Of a DNA stretch of 64,000 bases, positions 50,849 to 59,876 are shown piece by piece. The translations under genes were made by a program, and so were the position numbers. Each line of letters begins with the position of its first letter. The first letter of the stretch is position 1. The notes below the pieces were generated by a model. It was not told the DNA's origin and made no database searches. It worked only from the letters and a program-made list of their open reading frames with translations. Origin of the DNA: CAIKBL01 sp050247235 (GTDB taxonomy: Bacteria > Pseudomonadota > Gammaproteobacteria > Ga0077536); the NCBI GenBank assembly GCA_050247235.1, contig JBFWUN010000017.1:1-64000 (forward strand), given 5' to 3'.

Positions 50849-50946
50849 CCGGGGACCTGGCTCACAGGGCCCCCAGCACTCTTCACGAGTGAGAGGCGAG
50901 GCCCCGGGGGGCGACGCTTTTCAACCGTAGAACAGGTGCTTGCTGA

Positions 50947-52674
50947 ATGACCGCCCCGACCCCCGCCAGTAGCGAAGCCGCGGACGACAAGAGCGAGCGG
51001 ATCAGCGGTGCCAGCCACCTGGTGCGGCTGCAGAGGGCGGTCGTCAAGCTCGTATTCTCGTTTCACGGTCAGAACGCCCAGCTTGACGATCGGCTCAAGC
51101 GCCTCGGCGTCATCCTGAAGAGCACACCCAAGAGCCTGGCCGCGCTGAGCCTGATCGACGAAGTGGTGGACCAGGTGATCGCCGCTGATCTCGGGCGCGG
51201 CAATGTCTCCGTCAGCGCGCGCCAGATCGCCGACTTCATAGGGCAGCTGCAGTTCGACGCGGAGGCCGGCGCGGACGGGCGCGCGCTGCAGAGACGACTG
51301 TCGGACTGCGCCACGCGCGACGATCTCGAGCGCCTCACGCGCGAATCGGCGACGCTCATCAACCGCCAGATCCGGACGCGCGACACGCGCGTCGAGGACC
51401 CGACCGCCCGCGGCGAAGAACCGCTCGCGCGCCTGTTGTCGTCGCTGCGCACGGACGGCGCACTGCAGGAGACGATCAGCGGCCTGCGCGCCCGCGTGGA
51501 ACGCGCACGCAGCGTGAGCGCCTGGATGGACGCGGCGGAGGAGGCAGCGACCGCGCTGTCCGTCGCCCTTGCGAACGACCCCTCGCGCCCGCCGCTGGAG
51601 GATCTGGACATTGCAAAGCAACCGCTGCTGCGGTTGCTCGACGCAATCGATCTCGCCCCCGGCCGCGAAGTCGGAATCGACAATGCGCGACATCAGCTCG
51701 CCGGAGCCCGGAACCAGGTCGACCTGATGCTCGCGGCACGCACGCTCGGGGATGCATTGCATGCGCAGCGGCTCGGTCTCGAACAGGAACTCAGGGAACT
51801 CTCGGGTTTTCTGACCGGCATCTCCCGTCGCGTGGAGGAGTTCCGCACCAACCTGCGTCACAGCGGATATTCCCATGACGATACGATTCGCAGTTCCTCG
51901 GTGTTCCAGGACGCGATGCAGACGCACGTGGATCACATCAAGGAACGCCTGGTCGAGGAACAGGAACTGAACGAACTGAAGTCGTTCGTCGCCGGAGAAC
52001 TGCTGAAGCTGGAGGACGTCGTCGGCGATCACGTCAAGGCCGAGAGCGCGCGCCACCAGAACGCGCGCACGCATGTGGTCGAAACGCTGCGCCGGCTCGC
52101 GGAGCTCGAGAGCGAAGTGTCCAAACTGCGCAGTGATTTCGACGAGCAGCAGAGCCTGAGCATGATCGACCCGCTGACCGGGGTGTACAACCGGCTGGGT
52201 TACATGGAGGGCATCGCCCGTGAGTACGCGCGACTGAAACGGCAGGGCGGCGCGTTGTCGGTCGCGGTGTTCGACCTCGATCACTTCAAAAGCATCAACG
52301 ACCAGTTCGGCCATGCAACCGGCGACAAGGTGCTCACGTCGGTGGCCGCGCTGCTCCGCAAGCACGTCCGCGGGGTCGATCTCATCTGCCGTTACGGCGG
52401 CGAGGAGTTCGTACTCGTGATGCCGGAGACCAATCTCGATGGCGCGGCCACCGTGGCCGAGAAGCTCCGTGCCGTCATCGCCGCCAGCCAGTTCCGCTTC
52501 AAGGACACCCCGGTACCGGTGACGATGTCCTGCGGCGTCGCGACGTTCCGCGGTGAGGACACGATCGACGATGTGTTCGAACGTGCAGACCGCGCGCTCT
52601 ACTGTGCGAAGAACCAGGGTCGCAATCGCTACTGCATCGAGGACGTCCAGTCGCTCGATGCGAGCGCCGCCTAG
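50947..52674 (+). CDS. GGDEF diguanylate cyclase with a long helical N-terminal region
   Basis: A 575-residue cytoplasmic enzyme. About 400 N-terminal residues are charged and helical, with no membrane segment, and end in a coiled coil (THVVETLRRLAELESEVSKLRSDFDEQQSL). The C-terminal GGDEF domain starts at DPLTGVYNRLGY and has an active GGEEF (about residues 484-488). The product-inhibition I-site RGVD lies exactly five residues before it. It should make cyclic di-GMP and be feedback-inhibited. It converges on a PilZ gene with a 4-base overlap of the stops, a plausible enzyme/receptor neighbourhood. Confidence 0.9.
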   Translation: MTAPTPASSEAADDKSERISGASHLVRLQRAVVKLVFSFHGQNAQLDDRLKRLGVILKSTPKSLAALSLIDEVVDQVIAADLGRGNVSVSARQIADFIGQLQFDAEAGADGRALQRRLSDCATRDDLERLTRESATLINRQIRTRDTRVEDPTARGEEPLARLLSSLRTDGALQETISGLRARVERARSVSAWMDAAEEAATALSVALANDPSRPPLEDLDIAKQPLLRLLDAIDLAPGREVGIDNARHQLAGARNQVDLMLAARTLGDALHAQRLGLEQELRELSGFLTGISRRVEEFRTNLRHSGYSHDDTIRSSSVFQDAMQTHVDHIKERLVEEQELNELKSFVAGELLKLEDVVGDHVKAESARHQNARTHVVETLRRLAELESEVSKLRSDFDEQQSLSMIDPLTGVYNRLGYMEGIAREYARLKRQGGALSVAVFDLDHFKSINDQFGHATGDKVLTSVAALLRKHVRGVDLICRYGGEEFVLVMPETNLDGAATVAEKLRAVIAASQFRFKDTPVPVTMSCGVATFRGEDTIDDVFERADRALYCAKNQGRNRYCIEDVQSLDASAA

Positions 52675-53117
52675 CCCCCCTCCTCGAGCAAGGTATCCAC
52701 GAAATCGGCCAGCAACTGGCGGCTCGCGGGCTCAACGTCCGCGAATACGAGTCCCATCAGCATGCCGGACGCGGCGTCAGGCGCAGCCCCATCCATCGAC
52801 ACCCCGTAGCGCGCGCGACAGCACGCGGTGAGCGATCGCACGCCGCCGGCGAAGGGCACCGCGATCGACAGGTCGACCAGTTGCCCCGGCCGCACGAGCA
52901 GCGCGTAACGGGGATCGCACAGGACCTGGCCACCGGCGAACGACAGGTTGCGGACCTGGCAGCGGAACGTAAGCGTCGCCGACAGGCGGATGAGGGCGTT
53001 GCGCCGGGTGCCGGCGCGCGGCTCCCGGCGACGCTCGCGCGCGGCGAGGTCGACCGCAATGGGCTGGAGATTCAACGGAATGGCCACCGGTTCGAGTTGT
53101 TCTGAATGCCCGCGCAC
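52671..53117 (-). CDS. PilZ-like c-di-GMP-binding protein
   Basis: A 148-residue protein whose N-terminal RREPRAGTRRNALIRL supplies the arginine-rich PilZ motif. The second motif appears as NLSFAGGQV, where the usual Asp of DxSxxG is Asn. The rest is a compact beta barrel, ending in a helix (PASRQLLADFVDTLLEEGG). Start is GTG at 53117. It lies tail-to-tail with the diguanylate cyclase. The variant motif leaves c-di-GMP binding likely but not certain. Confidence 0.72.
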   Translation of the reverse strand: MRGHSEQLEPVAIPLNLQPIAVDLAARERRREPRAGTRRNALIRLSATLTFRCQVRNLSFAGGQVLCDPRYALLVRPGQLVDLSIAVPFAGGVRSLTACCRARYGVSMDGAAPDAASGMLMGLVFADVEPASRQLLADFVDTLLEEGG

Positions 53118-53322
53118 ACGCGCCCCGGGATGTCCGGAGAGGTCGCGCGGGTTCCGATTATGTGAACCATGCCCGCTGTTTCACAGCGCGCGGCGCGACC
53201 TGCCACAGTTCTTTACGGTGCGGGAGATTGTGCGCCGGGATCGGGGGTCTGGCCGGTGTCCGCCGCGTCTCGGCGGGCCGACTTCCGGCAGGCAGGCGGC
53301 GAGGCCGCTGTTCACGGGTGGA

Positions 53323-53399
53323 TGGCGCGCCCGGCGGGACTCGAACCCACGACCTCAGGCTTCGGAGGCCTGCACTCTATCCAACTGAGCTACGGGCGC
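53323..53399 (-). tRNA. tRNA-Arg (anticodon CCG)
   Basis: A 77-nt cloverleaf. Acceptor GCGCCCG/CGGGCGC, D-arm with TAGCTCAGTTGGATAGAG, anticodon stem CAGGC/GCCTG around CTCCGAA (anticodon CCG, reads CGG), T-arm GGGTTCGAGTCCC, discriminator G and encoded CCA. It stands alone between the PilZ and CbbO genes. No prophage or integrase is attached to it. Confidence 0.97.
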
Positions 53400-53453
53400 G
53401 CTGACGCGGAGGATTCTAGCCAAAAGCGACCGGTCCGCCTATCCGTGCCGTCC

Positions 53454-55595
53454 TCAGGTGGTCAGCCGCCGGTAGATGTCCGCCACCTTGTACGGCAGCT
53501 TCTGCACGTCGTCGACGACCGTGAAGTTGGATGGGCCGAACATGTGCGGGAGGTACGACTGGGCCTCCTTGTCGATGGTGATGCAGAAGGGATGGATGCC
53601 GCTTCGCTTGACCTCCAGCAGTGCATGGCGGGTGTCTTCCACGCCGTACCGGCCGCGGTAGCTGCCGTAATCCTCCGGCTTGCCGTCGGACAACGTGATC
53701 AGCAGCTTCGTGCGCGCCTGCACGGCGTTGAGCATCTTCCCGAGATGGCGTATCGCAACACCCATGCGCGTATAGGCTTTCGGCGCCATGCCGCTGATCC
53801 GGCGCTTGACGTCGCTGCCGTACGACTCCCGGAACGTCTTGATCCGATAGATCTCGCAGCGCTTGTTGGTGCGGCCGGAGAAGCCGTAGATCGCGTACTG
53901 GTCACCCAGGGTCTCAACCGCCTCGCACAGCAGGATCAGAGACTCGCGCTCCGCATCGTTGACCCAGCCCTTGGTGGAGCCGCTCATGTCCACCATGAAC
54001 ATCACGGCGACGCTGCGGCCCGACTTGCGGAAATGGGTGTAGAGCCGATCGCTCATCTCGCGCCCCTGCAGGCGATCGACGTGGGCTTCGATCAGTGCAT
54101 CGAGATCGAGTTCGTCGCCGTGCGGCTGCCGCTTCTGCCGCTGGGCCTCGCTGAGGATCGCTTCGAACACGCGCTGGATCGACTTCGCCAGACCGCGATA
54201 CTTCTCGCGCGTCACGGCCACGAAACCTTCGTCACCGAACGGAACATCGTGTTCGGTGAGCGCGCAGAACGCCTCGCGAAAGCGCTGTCGCGTGTAGTCC
54301 CACTCCGGGTAGAGTTCCACGCGATGCGGCGTATCCGCGCCGTCGGGTTCGTCCCCCGGACCCTGGGTGGATTCCCGGTCCGCCGGGTACGCGTCCTTGA
54401 TGGCCCGCGGATCGAGGTAGTCGTCCTCGATGTCGCCGAGATCCTGCATGATGGAGTTCAGCAGCGACTCGAGCTCCGGCCCCATCGGCACGTGCTCCTG
54501 GTTGTACTTGAGCTCGTAATGCTCGGTGTTCGGTTGCGCGTCCTCCGCGCGGCCCACCGTGAACCGGTTGGACGTGTCGGCGCCGCCCCCGGCATCATCC
54601 GGACTCTGCAGATCGAGATCGCGCTGCAACGTGTTCAGAGAGCGCTGCAGTGCCGACTTCTCGCGGGGGATCCGCCGGAACAGCACTTCGCGCACCTTGG
54701 CCGGAAACATCTCGCCCTGGAAGCGCAGCGCGGGCGGCAGGGGCAGGCCGCGGCATTCGGCCACCAGCGCCAGGCTGTCGTGTGCGGTGGCGTCGGCTTC
54801 CTCCAGCCGCCGCACCTTCGCCGCGAACGCCTGCCACGCACCGCGGGCCGCGTCGTCCTCGTAGGCGATGGATTCCATCTCGCGATGCAGGCCAGGCAGC
54901 TCGCGGGCCAGGCACGCGCGCAGCCGCACGCTTTCCAGGCGCTGGTACACGGGCCAGGTATCCGCTGCGTCAAGCTGCCGGATGGCCTGCTCGAGCGCGC
55001 GGTATCGCCAGGTGCCGTATCGGTTCTGCGCCCACAGGAACGCCGCGGTGCACTTGTAGAGCGACGCGTTGGCCGCCCGGTCCGCGAGCAGCCCGAGGCT
55101 GGGCGGCAGGAAGATCTTCTCGGTGTCGGTGTATGCCACCGGCTCACTCGCGATCTGCAGTCCGCGTCCGCCGAGCCCGCGCACGAGGTAGCGCAACAGT
55201 CCGGCCACCTGGTCGAAGCTGCAACCCGCCTGGTTTTCCGCGTGCGCCTGGACGTAGGCCTGCAGGCCGTCGAACACCTCGATCCCGAAGCCGAGTCCGC
55301 GGTTGTCGAACGCATCCATCGCCTTGATGATCCAGTCCTCGACGGCGGCCTCGTCGAGCAGGCGGAAAGCGCGTGGGGCGTTCGCGATGAAGTGCGCGGC
55401 GAGTTCGTCGTTCGACAGCGCGATCACTTCCGTCCAGTGGTAGACGAAGTCCTGCTGTTCGCGCTCGAGCTCCGCGATCTCCGCGATTACCTCGGGGGCG
55501 CGCGGAAGTCGCGCCATCACCTGCCCGGAGATCTTCTCCAGGTCCTTCTGAACCCGGATGAGGTTGAACAGGTTCTGACGCGCGCCGTCGCTCAT
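53454..55595 (-). CDS. cbbO: CbbO/NorD-type VWA protein (MoxR-ATPase partner)
   Basis: A 713-residue cytoplasmic protein. The N-terminal two thirds are helical. The C-terminal von Willebrand A domain has an intact MIDAS (DMSGSTKG at about residue 532, then the ITLSDGKPEDYG loop). In carboxysomal and free RuBisCO systems CbbO bridges the CbbQ ATPase and RuBisCO for activation; in denitrifiers NorD plays the like role for nitric oxide reductase. Its ATPase partner lies 23 bases upstream. Neither RuBisCO nor nitric oxide reductase genes are in the window, so the client is open. Confidence 0.85.
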   Translation of the reverse strand: MSDGARQNLFNLIRVQKDLEKISGQVMARLPRAPEVIAEIAELEREQQDFVYHWTEVIALSNDELAAHFIANAPRAFRLLDEAAVEDWIIKAMDAFDNRGLGFGIEVFDGLQAYVQAHAENQAGCSFDQVAGLLRYLVRGLGGRGLQIASEPVAYTDTEKIFLPPSLGLLADRAANASLYKCTAAFLWAQNRYGTWRYRALEQAIRQLDAADTWPVYQRLESVRLRACLARELPGLHREMESIAYEDDAARGAWQAFAAKVRRLEEADATAHDSLALVAECRGLPLPPALRFQGEMFPAKVREVLFRRIPREKSALQRSLNTLQRDLDLQSPDDAGGGADTSNRFTVGRAEDAQPNTEHYELKYNQEHVPMGPELESLLNSIMQDLGDIEDDYLDPRAIKDAYPADRESTQGPGDEPDGADTPHRVELYPEWDYTRQRFREAFCALTEHDVPFGDEGFVAVTREKYRGLAKSIQRVFEAILSEAQRQKRQPHGDELDLDALIEAHVDRLQGREMSDRLYTHFRKSGRSVAVMFMVDMSGSTKGWVNDAERESLILLCEAVETLGDQYAIYGFSGRTNKRCEIYRIKTFRESYGSDVKRRISGMAPKAYTRMGVAIRHLGKMLNAVQARTKLLITLSDGKPEDYGSYRGRYGVEDTRHALLEVKRSGIHPFCITIDKEAQSYLPHMFGPSNFTVVDDVQKLPYKVADIYRRLTT

Positions 55596-55618
55596 GGCGG
55601 GAAAATAAAACGCGCGAC

Positions 55619-56428
55619 CTAGAATACTGCGGAGGCCAGCTCGTGGACCGCGTGCAGGAGCTCCACGTCGTCAGTGAGTGCGTGCCCTACCGCCGTGTCG
55701 CAGGCAAGCGTCGGCGCGACCCCGCTCGCGATCAGCTTGGCGGCATTCACCAGCAGGCGTGTGCTCGCGCCTTCGTCGAGCCCGCTGCCCTTCAGGTTGC
55801 GCGTGTGTTCCCCGAACTTCACGAGGCGGCGCGCAACGTCCGTGTCAACGCCGGACTCGGTCACGATGATCTTCTGCTCGAGCGCCGGCGTCGGGTAGCC
55901 GAACTCGAGCGCGACGAAGCGCTGGCGGGTGCTCTGCTTCAGGTCCTTCAGCACGCTCTGGTAGCCGGGGTTGTACGACACGACGAGACAGAACTCGCGC
56001 GGCACCTGCAGCAGCTGGCCGAGCTTGTCGACCGGCAGGATGCGGCGATCGTCGCACAGCGGATGAATCACGACCGAGGTGTCCTTGCGGGCCTCGACGA
56101 TTTCGTCGAGATAGCAGATCGCCCCGTGCCGCACCGCGTACGTCAGCGGACCGTCGAGCCACTCCGTCTCACCGCCCCGCACCAGGTAGCGCCCCACCAG
56201 GTCAGCCGCCGTCAGGTCGTCATGACACGCCACGGTCACCAGGGGGCGCTTGAGGTACCAGCTCATGTAGTGCACGAAGCGCGTCTTGCCGCACCCGGTC
56301 GGGCCCTTGAGCAGGATCGGCAGCTGGTTGCGGTAGGCGGCGGCGAACACTGTGATCTCGTCACCGTTTGCTTCGTAATACGGTTCTTCCTCGATGAGGC
56401 GATCGGCCGCGTGGGCAGTGGTGTTCAA
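55619..56428 (-). CDS. cbbQ: CbbQ/NirQ/NorQ-type AAA+ ATPase
   Basis: A 269-residue MoxR-class ATPase. Walker A GPTGCGKT (residues 42-49), the family-specific VTVACHDDLTAADLVGRYLVRGGE, Walker B CYLDEI (about 106-111), sensor 1 VVSYNPGYQ and the C-terminal CbbQ domain are present. The start is a TTG at 56428, backed by GAGGA seven bases upstream. It forms an operon with cbbO and is divergent from the tandem cytochrome c5 gene. It remodels a metalloenzyme such as RuBisCO or nitric oxide reductase; which one cannot be told here. Confidence 0.88.
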   Translation of the reverse strand: MNTTAHAADRLIEEEPYYEANGDEITVFAAAYRNQLPILLKGPTGCGKTRFVHYMSWYLKRPLVTVACHDDLTAADLVGRYLVRGGETEWLDGPLTYAVRHGAICYLDEIVEARKDTSVVIHPLCDDRRILPVDKLGQLLQVPREFCLVVSYNPGYQSVLKDLKQSTRQRFVALEFGYPTPALEQKIIVTESGVDTDVARRLVKFGEHTRNLKGSGLDEGASTRLLVNAAKLIASGVAPTLACDTAVGHALTDDVELLHAVHELASAVF

Positions 56429-56569
56429 ACAGGTTTCCTCGGCTGCACGTTGGGCTCACGGGTGGTCGCGCAACGCCACTGTCGGTCGTCGCGCCAGAGG
56501 GATTATCAGTCGAAACGGTCGCGGGCGTCACACCCGTCCCCCGGTTCTAGTTCGGGTGGGTGAATTCGC

Positions 56570-56575
56570 TATAAT
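56570..56575 (+). promoter_or_regulatory. -10 element of the tandem cytochrome c5 gene
   Basis: A perfect TATAAT in TTCGCTATAATGCCGG, about 117 bases before the ATG of the cytochrome gene. A weak TTCTAG could serve as -35. The leader of about 110 nt holds no recognised riboswitch. Confidence 0.55.
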
Positions 56576-56691
56576 GCCGGCCGGTCGCGAATGGGGGGCC
56601 GTGCGTGCGCAGCGCACGCAGGTCGAGTCCGCTTCACAGAAACACCGCGCCTCGTTCGGCGGGGCGGCGCCATCACGAGGGGTATCGAGCG

Positions 56692-57570
56692 ATGAGTTCC
56701 GAGCACGACAATGCACGACAGGACGCGGTTTTCATCCGCAATTTCGCGACGGTCCTCGCCGGCTTGACGGTCATTTTCGTGGTCATCGTCATCCTGGCAC
56801 GCGTGGTCTACGACAAGTTCGCCGTGCCGCAGGACAGCTACACCGCCGGCATGGAGGAACGTCTCGCGCCCGTCGGACAGGTCAACTCGAGCGGCGAGCC
56901 AGTCACCTTGGCCGGCAGCGCCCCGGCAGCCGAGGCGATGGCCCCTGCGAGCGCACCCGCCGCCGCGGCCTCTCCCGGCGAGGCCGCATACAACAAGGTC
57001 TGCTTCGCGTGTCACGCGCAAGGCATCGCCGGCGCCCCGAAGATGGGTGACGCCGCGGCCTGGGAAACGCGCCTCGCGCAGGGCAACGACACGCTGTACA
57101 AGCACGCGATCGAAGGCTTCACCGGCCAGGCCGGCATGATGCCGCCGAAGGGCGGCGCGGTGGATATGTCGGATGACGACATCAAGGCCGCCGTGGACTT
57201 CATGGTCAAGGCCGTGCAGGGCGGTGGCGCCGACGCCGCCGCAACCCCGGCGCCTGCCGCCGCAGCGGACACCGCACCCGCCGCGGACGCGGCGGCGCCG
57301 GCCGTGGCGGACACCAGCGCAAAGGGCAAGGAAATCTATGACGCAGTGTGCTTCGCGTGCCACACGCCCGGTGCGGCGGGTGCCCCCAAGCTCGGCGATG
57401 CTGCAGCCTGGGGCCCACGGATCGCGAAGGGTATGGACATGCTGTACGACCACTCCATCAACGGCTTCATGGGTGAAGCCGGCCTGATGCCACCGAAGGG
57501 CGGACGCCCCGACTTCGCGGACGCGGACATCAAGGCCGCGGTGGACTACATGACCGCCAACAGCAAGTGA
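56692..57570 (+). CDS. Membrane-anchored tandem cytochrome c5
   Basis: A 292-residue protein. A short cytoplasmic start and one membrane helix (about residues 18-38, ATVLAGLTVIFVVIVILARVV) precede two cytochrome c5 domains joined by Ala/Pro-rich linkers. Heme 1 is Cys104-x2-Cys107-His108 with axial Met in GMMPPKGG; heme 2 is Cys220-x2-Cys223-His224 with axial Met in GLMPPKGG. The two domains are near copies (VCFACHAQGIAGAPKMGDAAAW and VCFACHTPGAAGAPKLGDAAAW), showing recent internal duplication. It probably carries electrons at the periplasmic face of the inner membrane. Followed by a strong terminator. Confidence 0.93.
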   Translation: MSSEHDNARQDAVFIRNFATVLAGLTVIFVVIVILARVVYDKFAVPQDSYTAGMEERLAPVGQVNSSGEPVTLAGSAPAAEAMAPASAPAAAASPGEAAYNKVCFACHAQGIAGAPKMGDAAAWETRLAQGNDTLYKHAIEGFTGQAGMMPPKGGAVDMSDDDIKAAVDFMVKAVQGGGADAAATPAPAAAADTAPAADAAAPAVADTSAKGKEIYDAVCFACHTPGAAGAPKLGDAAAWGPRIAKGMDMLYDHSINGFMGEAGLMPPKGGRPDFADADIKAAVDYMTANSK

Positions 57571-57594
57571 CGCGCGACGCGTGACCGGCATGAC

Positions 57595-57618
57595 AAAGGG
57601 GCCGCGAGGCCCCTTTTT
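57595..57618 (+). terminator. Intrinsic terminator between cytochrome c5 and uvrD
   Basis: Stem AAAGGGGCC-GCGA-GGCCCCTTT followed by T-tract ending TTTTT, 24 bases after the cytochrome stop. On the other strand it follows the uvrD stop by 12 bases, with a shorter T-run, and may work for both convergent genes. Confidence 0.88.
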
Positions 57619-57629
57619 CGTAGGTCACG

Positions 57630-59774
57630 TCACAGTGCTTCCAGGCCGGCGTACGCGGCCACCAGCCATTTGACCCCCCCCGCGAAGTTCACCTGCACGC
57701 GCGTGTGCGCGCCGCGACCTTCGAGGTGCAGCACCACACCTTCACCGAACGTCCGATGCAGCACGCGCTGCCCGAGCTGCAGTCCGAATCCACCGGTCTC
57801 CTGCTGCAACACCGGCGAAGCAAGCGTGACGGCGCCGGTGCGCACCTCGTCGAGCAGTTCGCGCGGCACCTCGCGCAGGAAGCGCGACGCCTGCGGATAG
57901 AAATCGGCGCCGTGCAGGCGCCGGCATTCGGCGTGCGACAGGGTCAGCCGCCGACGGGCCCGCGTGAGCCCCACGTAGCACAGCCGCCGCTCCTCCTCGA
58001 GCTGGCCGGGATCGTTGGCGGAACGCTGATGCGGAAACAGCCCTTCCTCCATGCCGACCAGGAAGACATTCGTGAATTCGAGCCCCTTGGCGGCGTGCAA
58101 GGTCATGAGCTGCACGCAGTCTTCGTACTCGCCGGCCTGTCCTTCGCCGGCTTCGAGCGCCGCGTGGCTGAGGAACGCTGCCACCAGCGGCAGTTCGGCA
58201 TCGTTCTCATCGGGTTCGAAGTCGCGCGCGGCCGCCACCAGCTCGGCCAGGTTCTCGATGCGGTCGAGGCCACGTTCACCCTTCTCCTTGCGGTAATGCT
58301 CGACGAGTCCACTCGTCTCGATCACGGTCTCGATCACGCTGTCGAGCGCGAGCCCGTCAATGCGTTCGGCGAGTGATTCGATCAGCCGCACGAACGCCGT
58401 GAGCGCGGTGGCCGCCCGCGACGGCAGTTCACGCGCGGCCAGCAGGCGTTGCGCGGCCGCCCACAAGCTGATCCGTTCCAGCCGTGCCGTGTTGCGGATC
58501 TCGTCCACGGTACGATTGCCGATACCGCGGACCGGAAGGTTCACGACCCGCTCGAACGCGGGATCGGCGTCACGGAAGCACGCGAGTCGCAGATAACCCA
58601 GCGCATCCTTGATCTCGGCGCGCTCGTAGAACTTGAAACCGCCATGCACCCGGTACGGGACGTCGGCCTGTCGCAACGCGTCTTCCAGCACGCGGGACTG
58701 CGCGCTGACCCGGTAGAGGATGGCATTCTCCGTGAAGCGATCACCCTCCTCGTGCAGCCGCCGGATGCGGTCCACGCAGTAGCGCGCTTCCTCCACGTCG
58801 TTGAACGCGGAGAACAGGCGGATCGCCTCACCGCGCTGACCGTCGGTCCACAGCTTCTTGCCGAGACGGCCCGTGTTGTTTGAGATGAGGGCATTCGCCG
58901 CGTCGAGAATCGTCCCCGTGGATCGGTAGTTCTGCTCGAGGCGGATCAGCGCGTGGGACGGGAAGTCGCGCCGGAAACGCTGCATGTTTTCGATCTGGGC
59001 GCCGCGCCAGCTGTAGATCGACTGGTCGTCGTCGCCGACGACGAAGAAGTTGGCCTGTTCAGCGACGAGGAGTTTCAGCCAGCGGTACTGGAGCGCGTTG
59101 GTGTCCTGGAACTCGTCCACCAGCACGTGGAAAAAACGCTCGCGGTAGTGTCGCAGCAACCCCGGGTTGTCGCGCCAGAGTTCGTAGCCGCGGAGCAGCA
59201 GTTCGCCGAAATCAACCAGCCCGGCGCGGGCGCAGGCATCTTCGTAAGCACGGTAGATGTCGATCAGCGTCTTCACGCCGAGATCGTTGCCGTCGTCCAG
59301 CTCGTCCGGTCGCAGACCCTCGTCCTTGCGCGCATTGATGAACCACTGCGATTCCTTCACCGGCCACTGGTCTTCGTCGAGATTCAGCCCCCGGATCACG
59401 CGCTTCAGAACCCTCGCCTGGTCCTCGGCGTCCATGATCTGGAACTGTTCGGGCAGCCGCGCCTCGCGCCAGTGGGCACGCAGCAGCCGATGCGCGATGC
59501 CGTGAAACGTGCCGACCCACATGCCGCCGAGCGGCCGCCCGAGCAGGCCTTCGATCCGCCCGCGCATTTCGGCCGCCGCCTTGTTCGTGAACGTCACACC
59601 GAGAATCCCGCTGGGCGCGGCGAGCCCCTGTTCCAGGCACCACGCGATGCGATGCACGAGCACCCGCGTCTTGCCGCTGCCGGCACCTGCGAGCACCAGC
59701 ACCTGCGGTGCGGACGTCGTGACCGCCTGCTGCTGGGCTTCGTTCAGACGGGAGATGGCCTCGGCGATCGACAT
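57630..59774 (-). CDS. uvrD: DNA helicase II UvrD
   Basis: A 714-residue superfamily 1A helicase for nucleotide-excision and mismatch repair. Walker A AGAGSGKTRVLVHRIAW (about residues 29-45), motif II DEFQDTN, motif III GDDDQSIYSWRGA, motif IV QNYRSTGTILDAANALI, motif V LMTLHAAKGLEF and motif VI YVGLTRARRRLTLSHA are all intact. The length matches UvrD, and the C-terminal tail (Tudor-like, EGVVLHLEGRGAHTRVQVNFAGG-like) is present. Divergent from pmbA. Confidence 0.97.
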   Translation of the reverse strand: MSIAEAISRLNEAQQQAVTTSAPQVLVLAGAGSGKTRVLVHRIAWCLEQGLAAPSGILGVTFTNKAAAEMRGRIEGLLGRPLGGMWVGTFHGIAHRLLRAHWREARLPEQFQIMDAEDQARVLKRVIRGLNLDEDQWPVKESQWFINARKDEGLRPDELDDGNDLGVKTLIDIYRAYEDACARAGLVDFGELLLRGYELWRDNPGLLRHYRERFFHVLVDEFQDTNALQYRWLKLLVAEQANFFVVGDDDQSIYSWRGAQIENMQRFRRDFPSHALIRLEQNYRSTGTILDAANALISNNTGRLGKKLWTDGQRGEAIRLFSAFNDVEEARYCVDRIRRLHEEGDRFTENAILYRVSAQSRVLEDALRQADVPYRVHGGFKFYERAEIKDALGYLRLACFRDADPAFERVVNLPVRGIGNRTVDEIRNTARLERISLWAAAQRLLAARELPSRAATALTAFVRLIESLAERIDGLALDSVIETVIETSGLVEHYRKEKGERGLDRIENLAELVAAARDFEPDENDAELPLVAAFLSHAALEAGEGQAGEYEDCVQLMTLHAAKGLEFTNVFLVGMEEGLFPHQRSANDPGQLEEERRLCYVGLTRARRRLTLSHAECRRLHGADFYPQASRFLREVPRELLDEVRTGAVTLASPVLQQETGGFGLQLGQRVLHRTFGEGVVLHLEGRGAHTRVQVNFAGGVKWLVAAYAGLEAL

Positions 59775-59876
59775 GGCGCGATTCTACCAGCTGACCGCGC
59801 GGACGGTGGTTCCTGCGCGTGGTCGTCATTGGACGATCCGCTACAATGCGGCAACCATCCTTCCGGCCGGGCATTC

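Noticed and set aside
53118..53322. Possible integration site at the 3' end of tRNA-Arg
   Set aside because: No integrase, direct repeat of the tRNA end or change in gene content follows on either side.
58953..59876. N-terminal extension of pmbA
   Set aside because: Antisense to uvrD. PmbA homology and a ribosome-plausible GTG begin at 59877.
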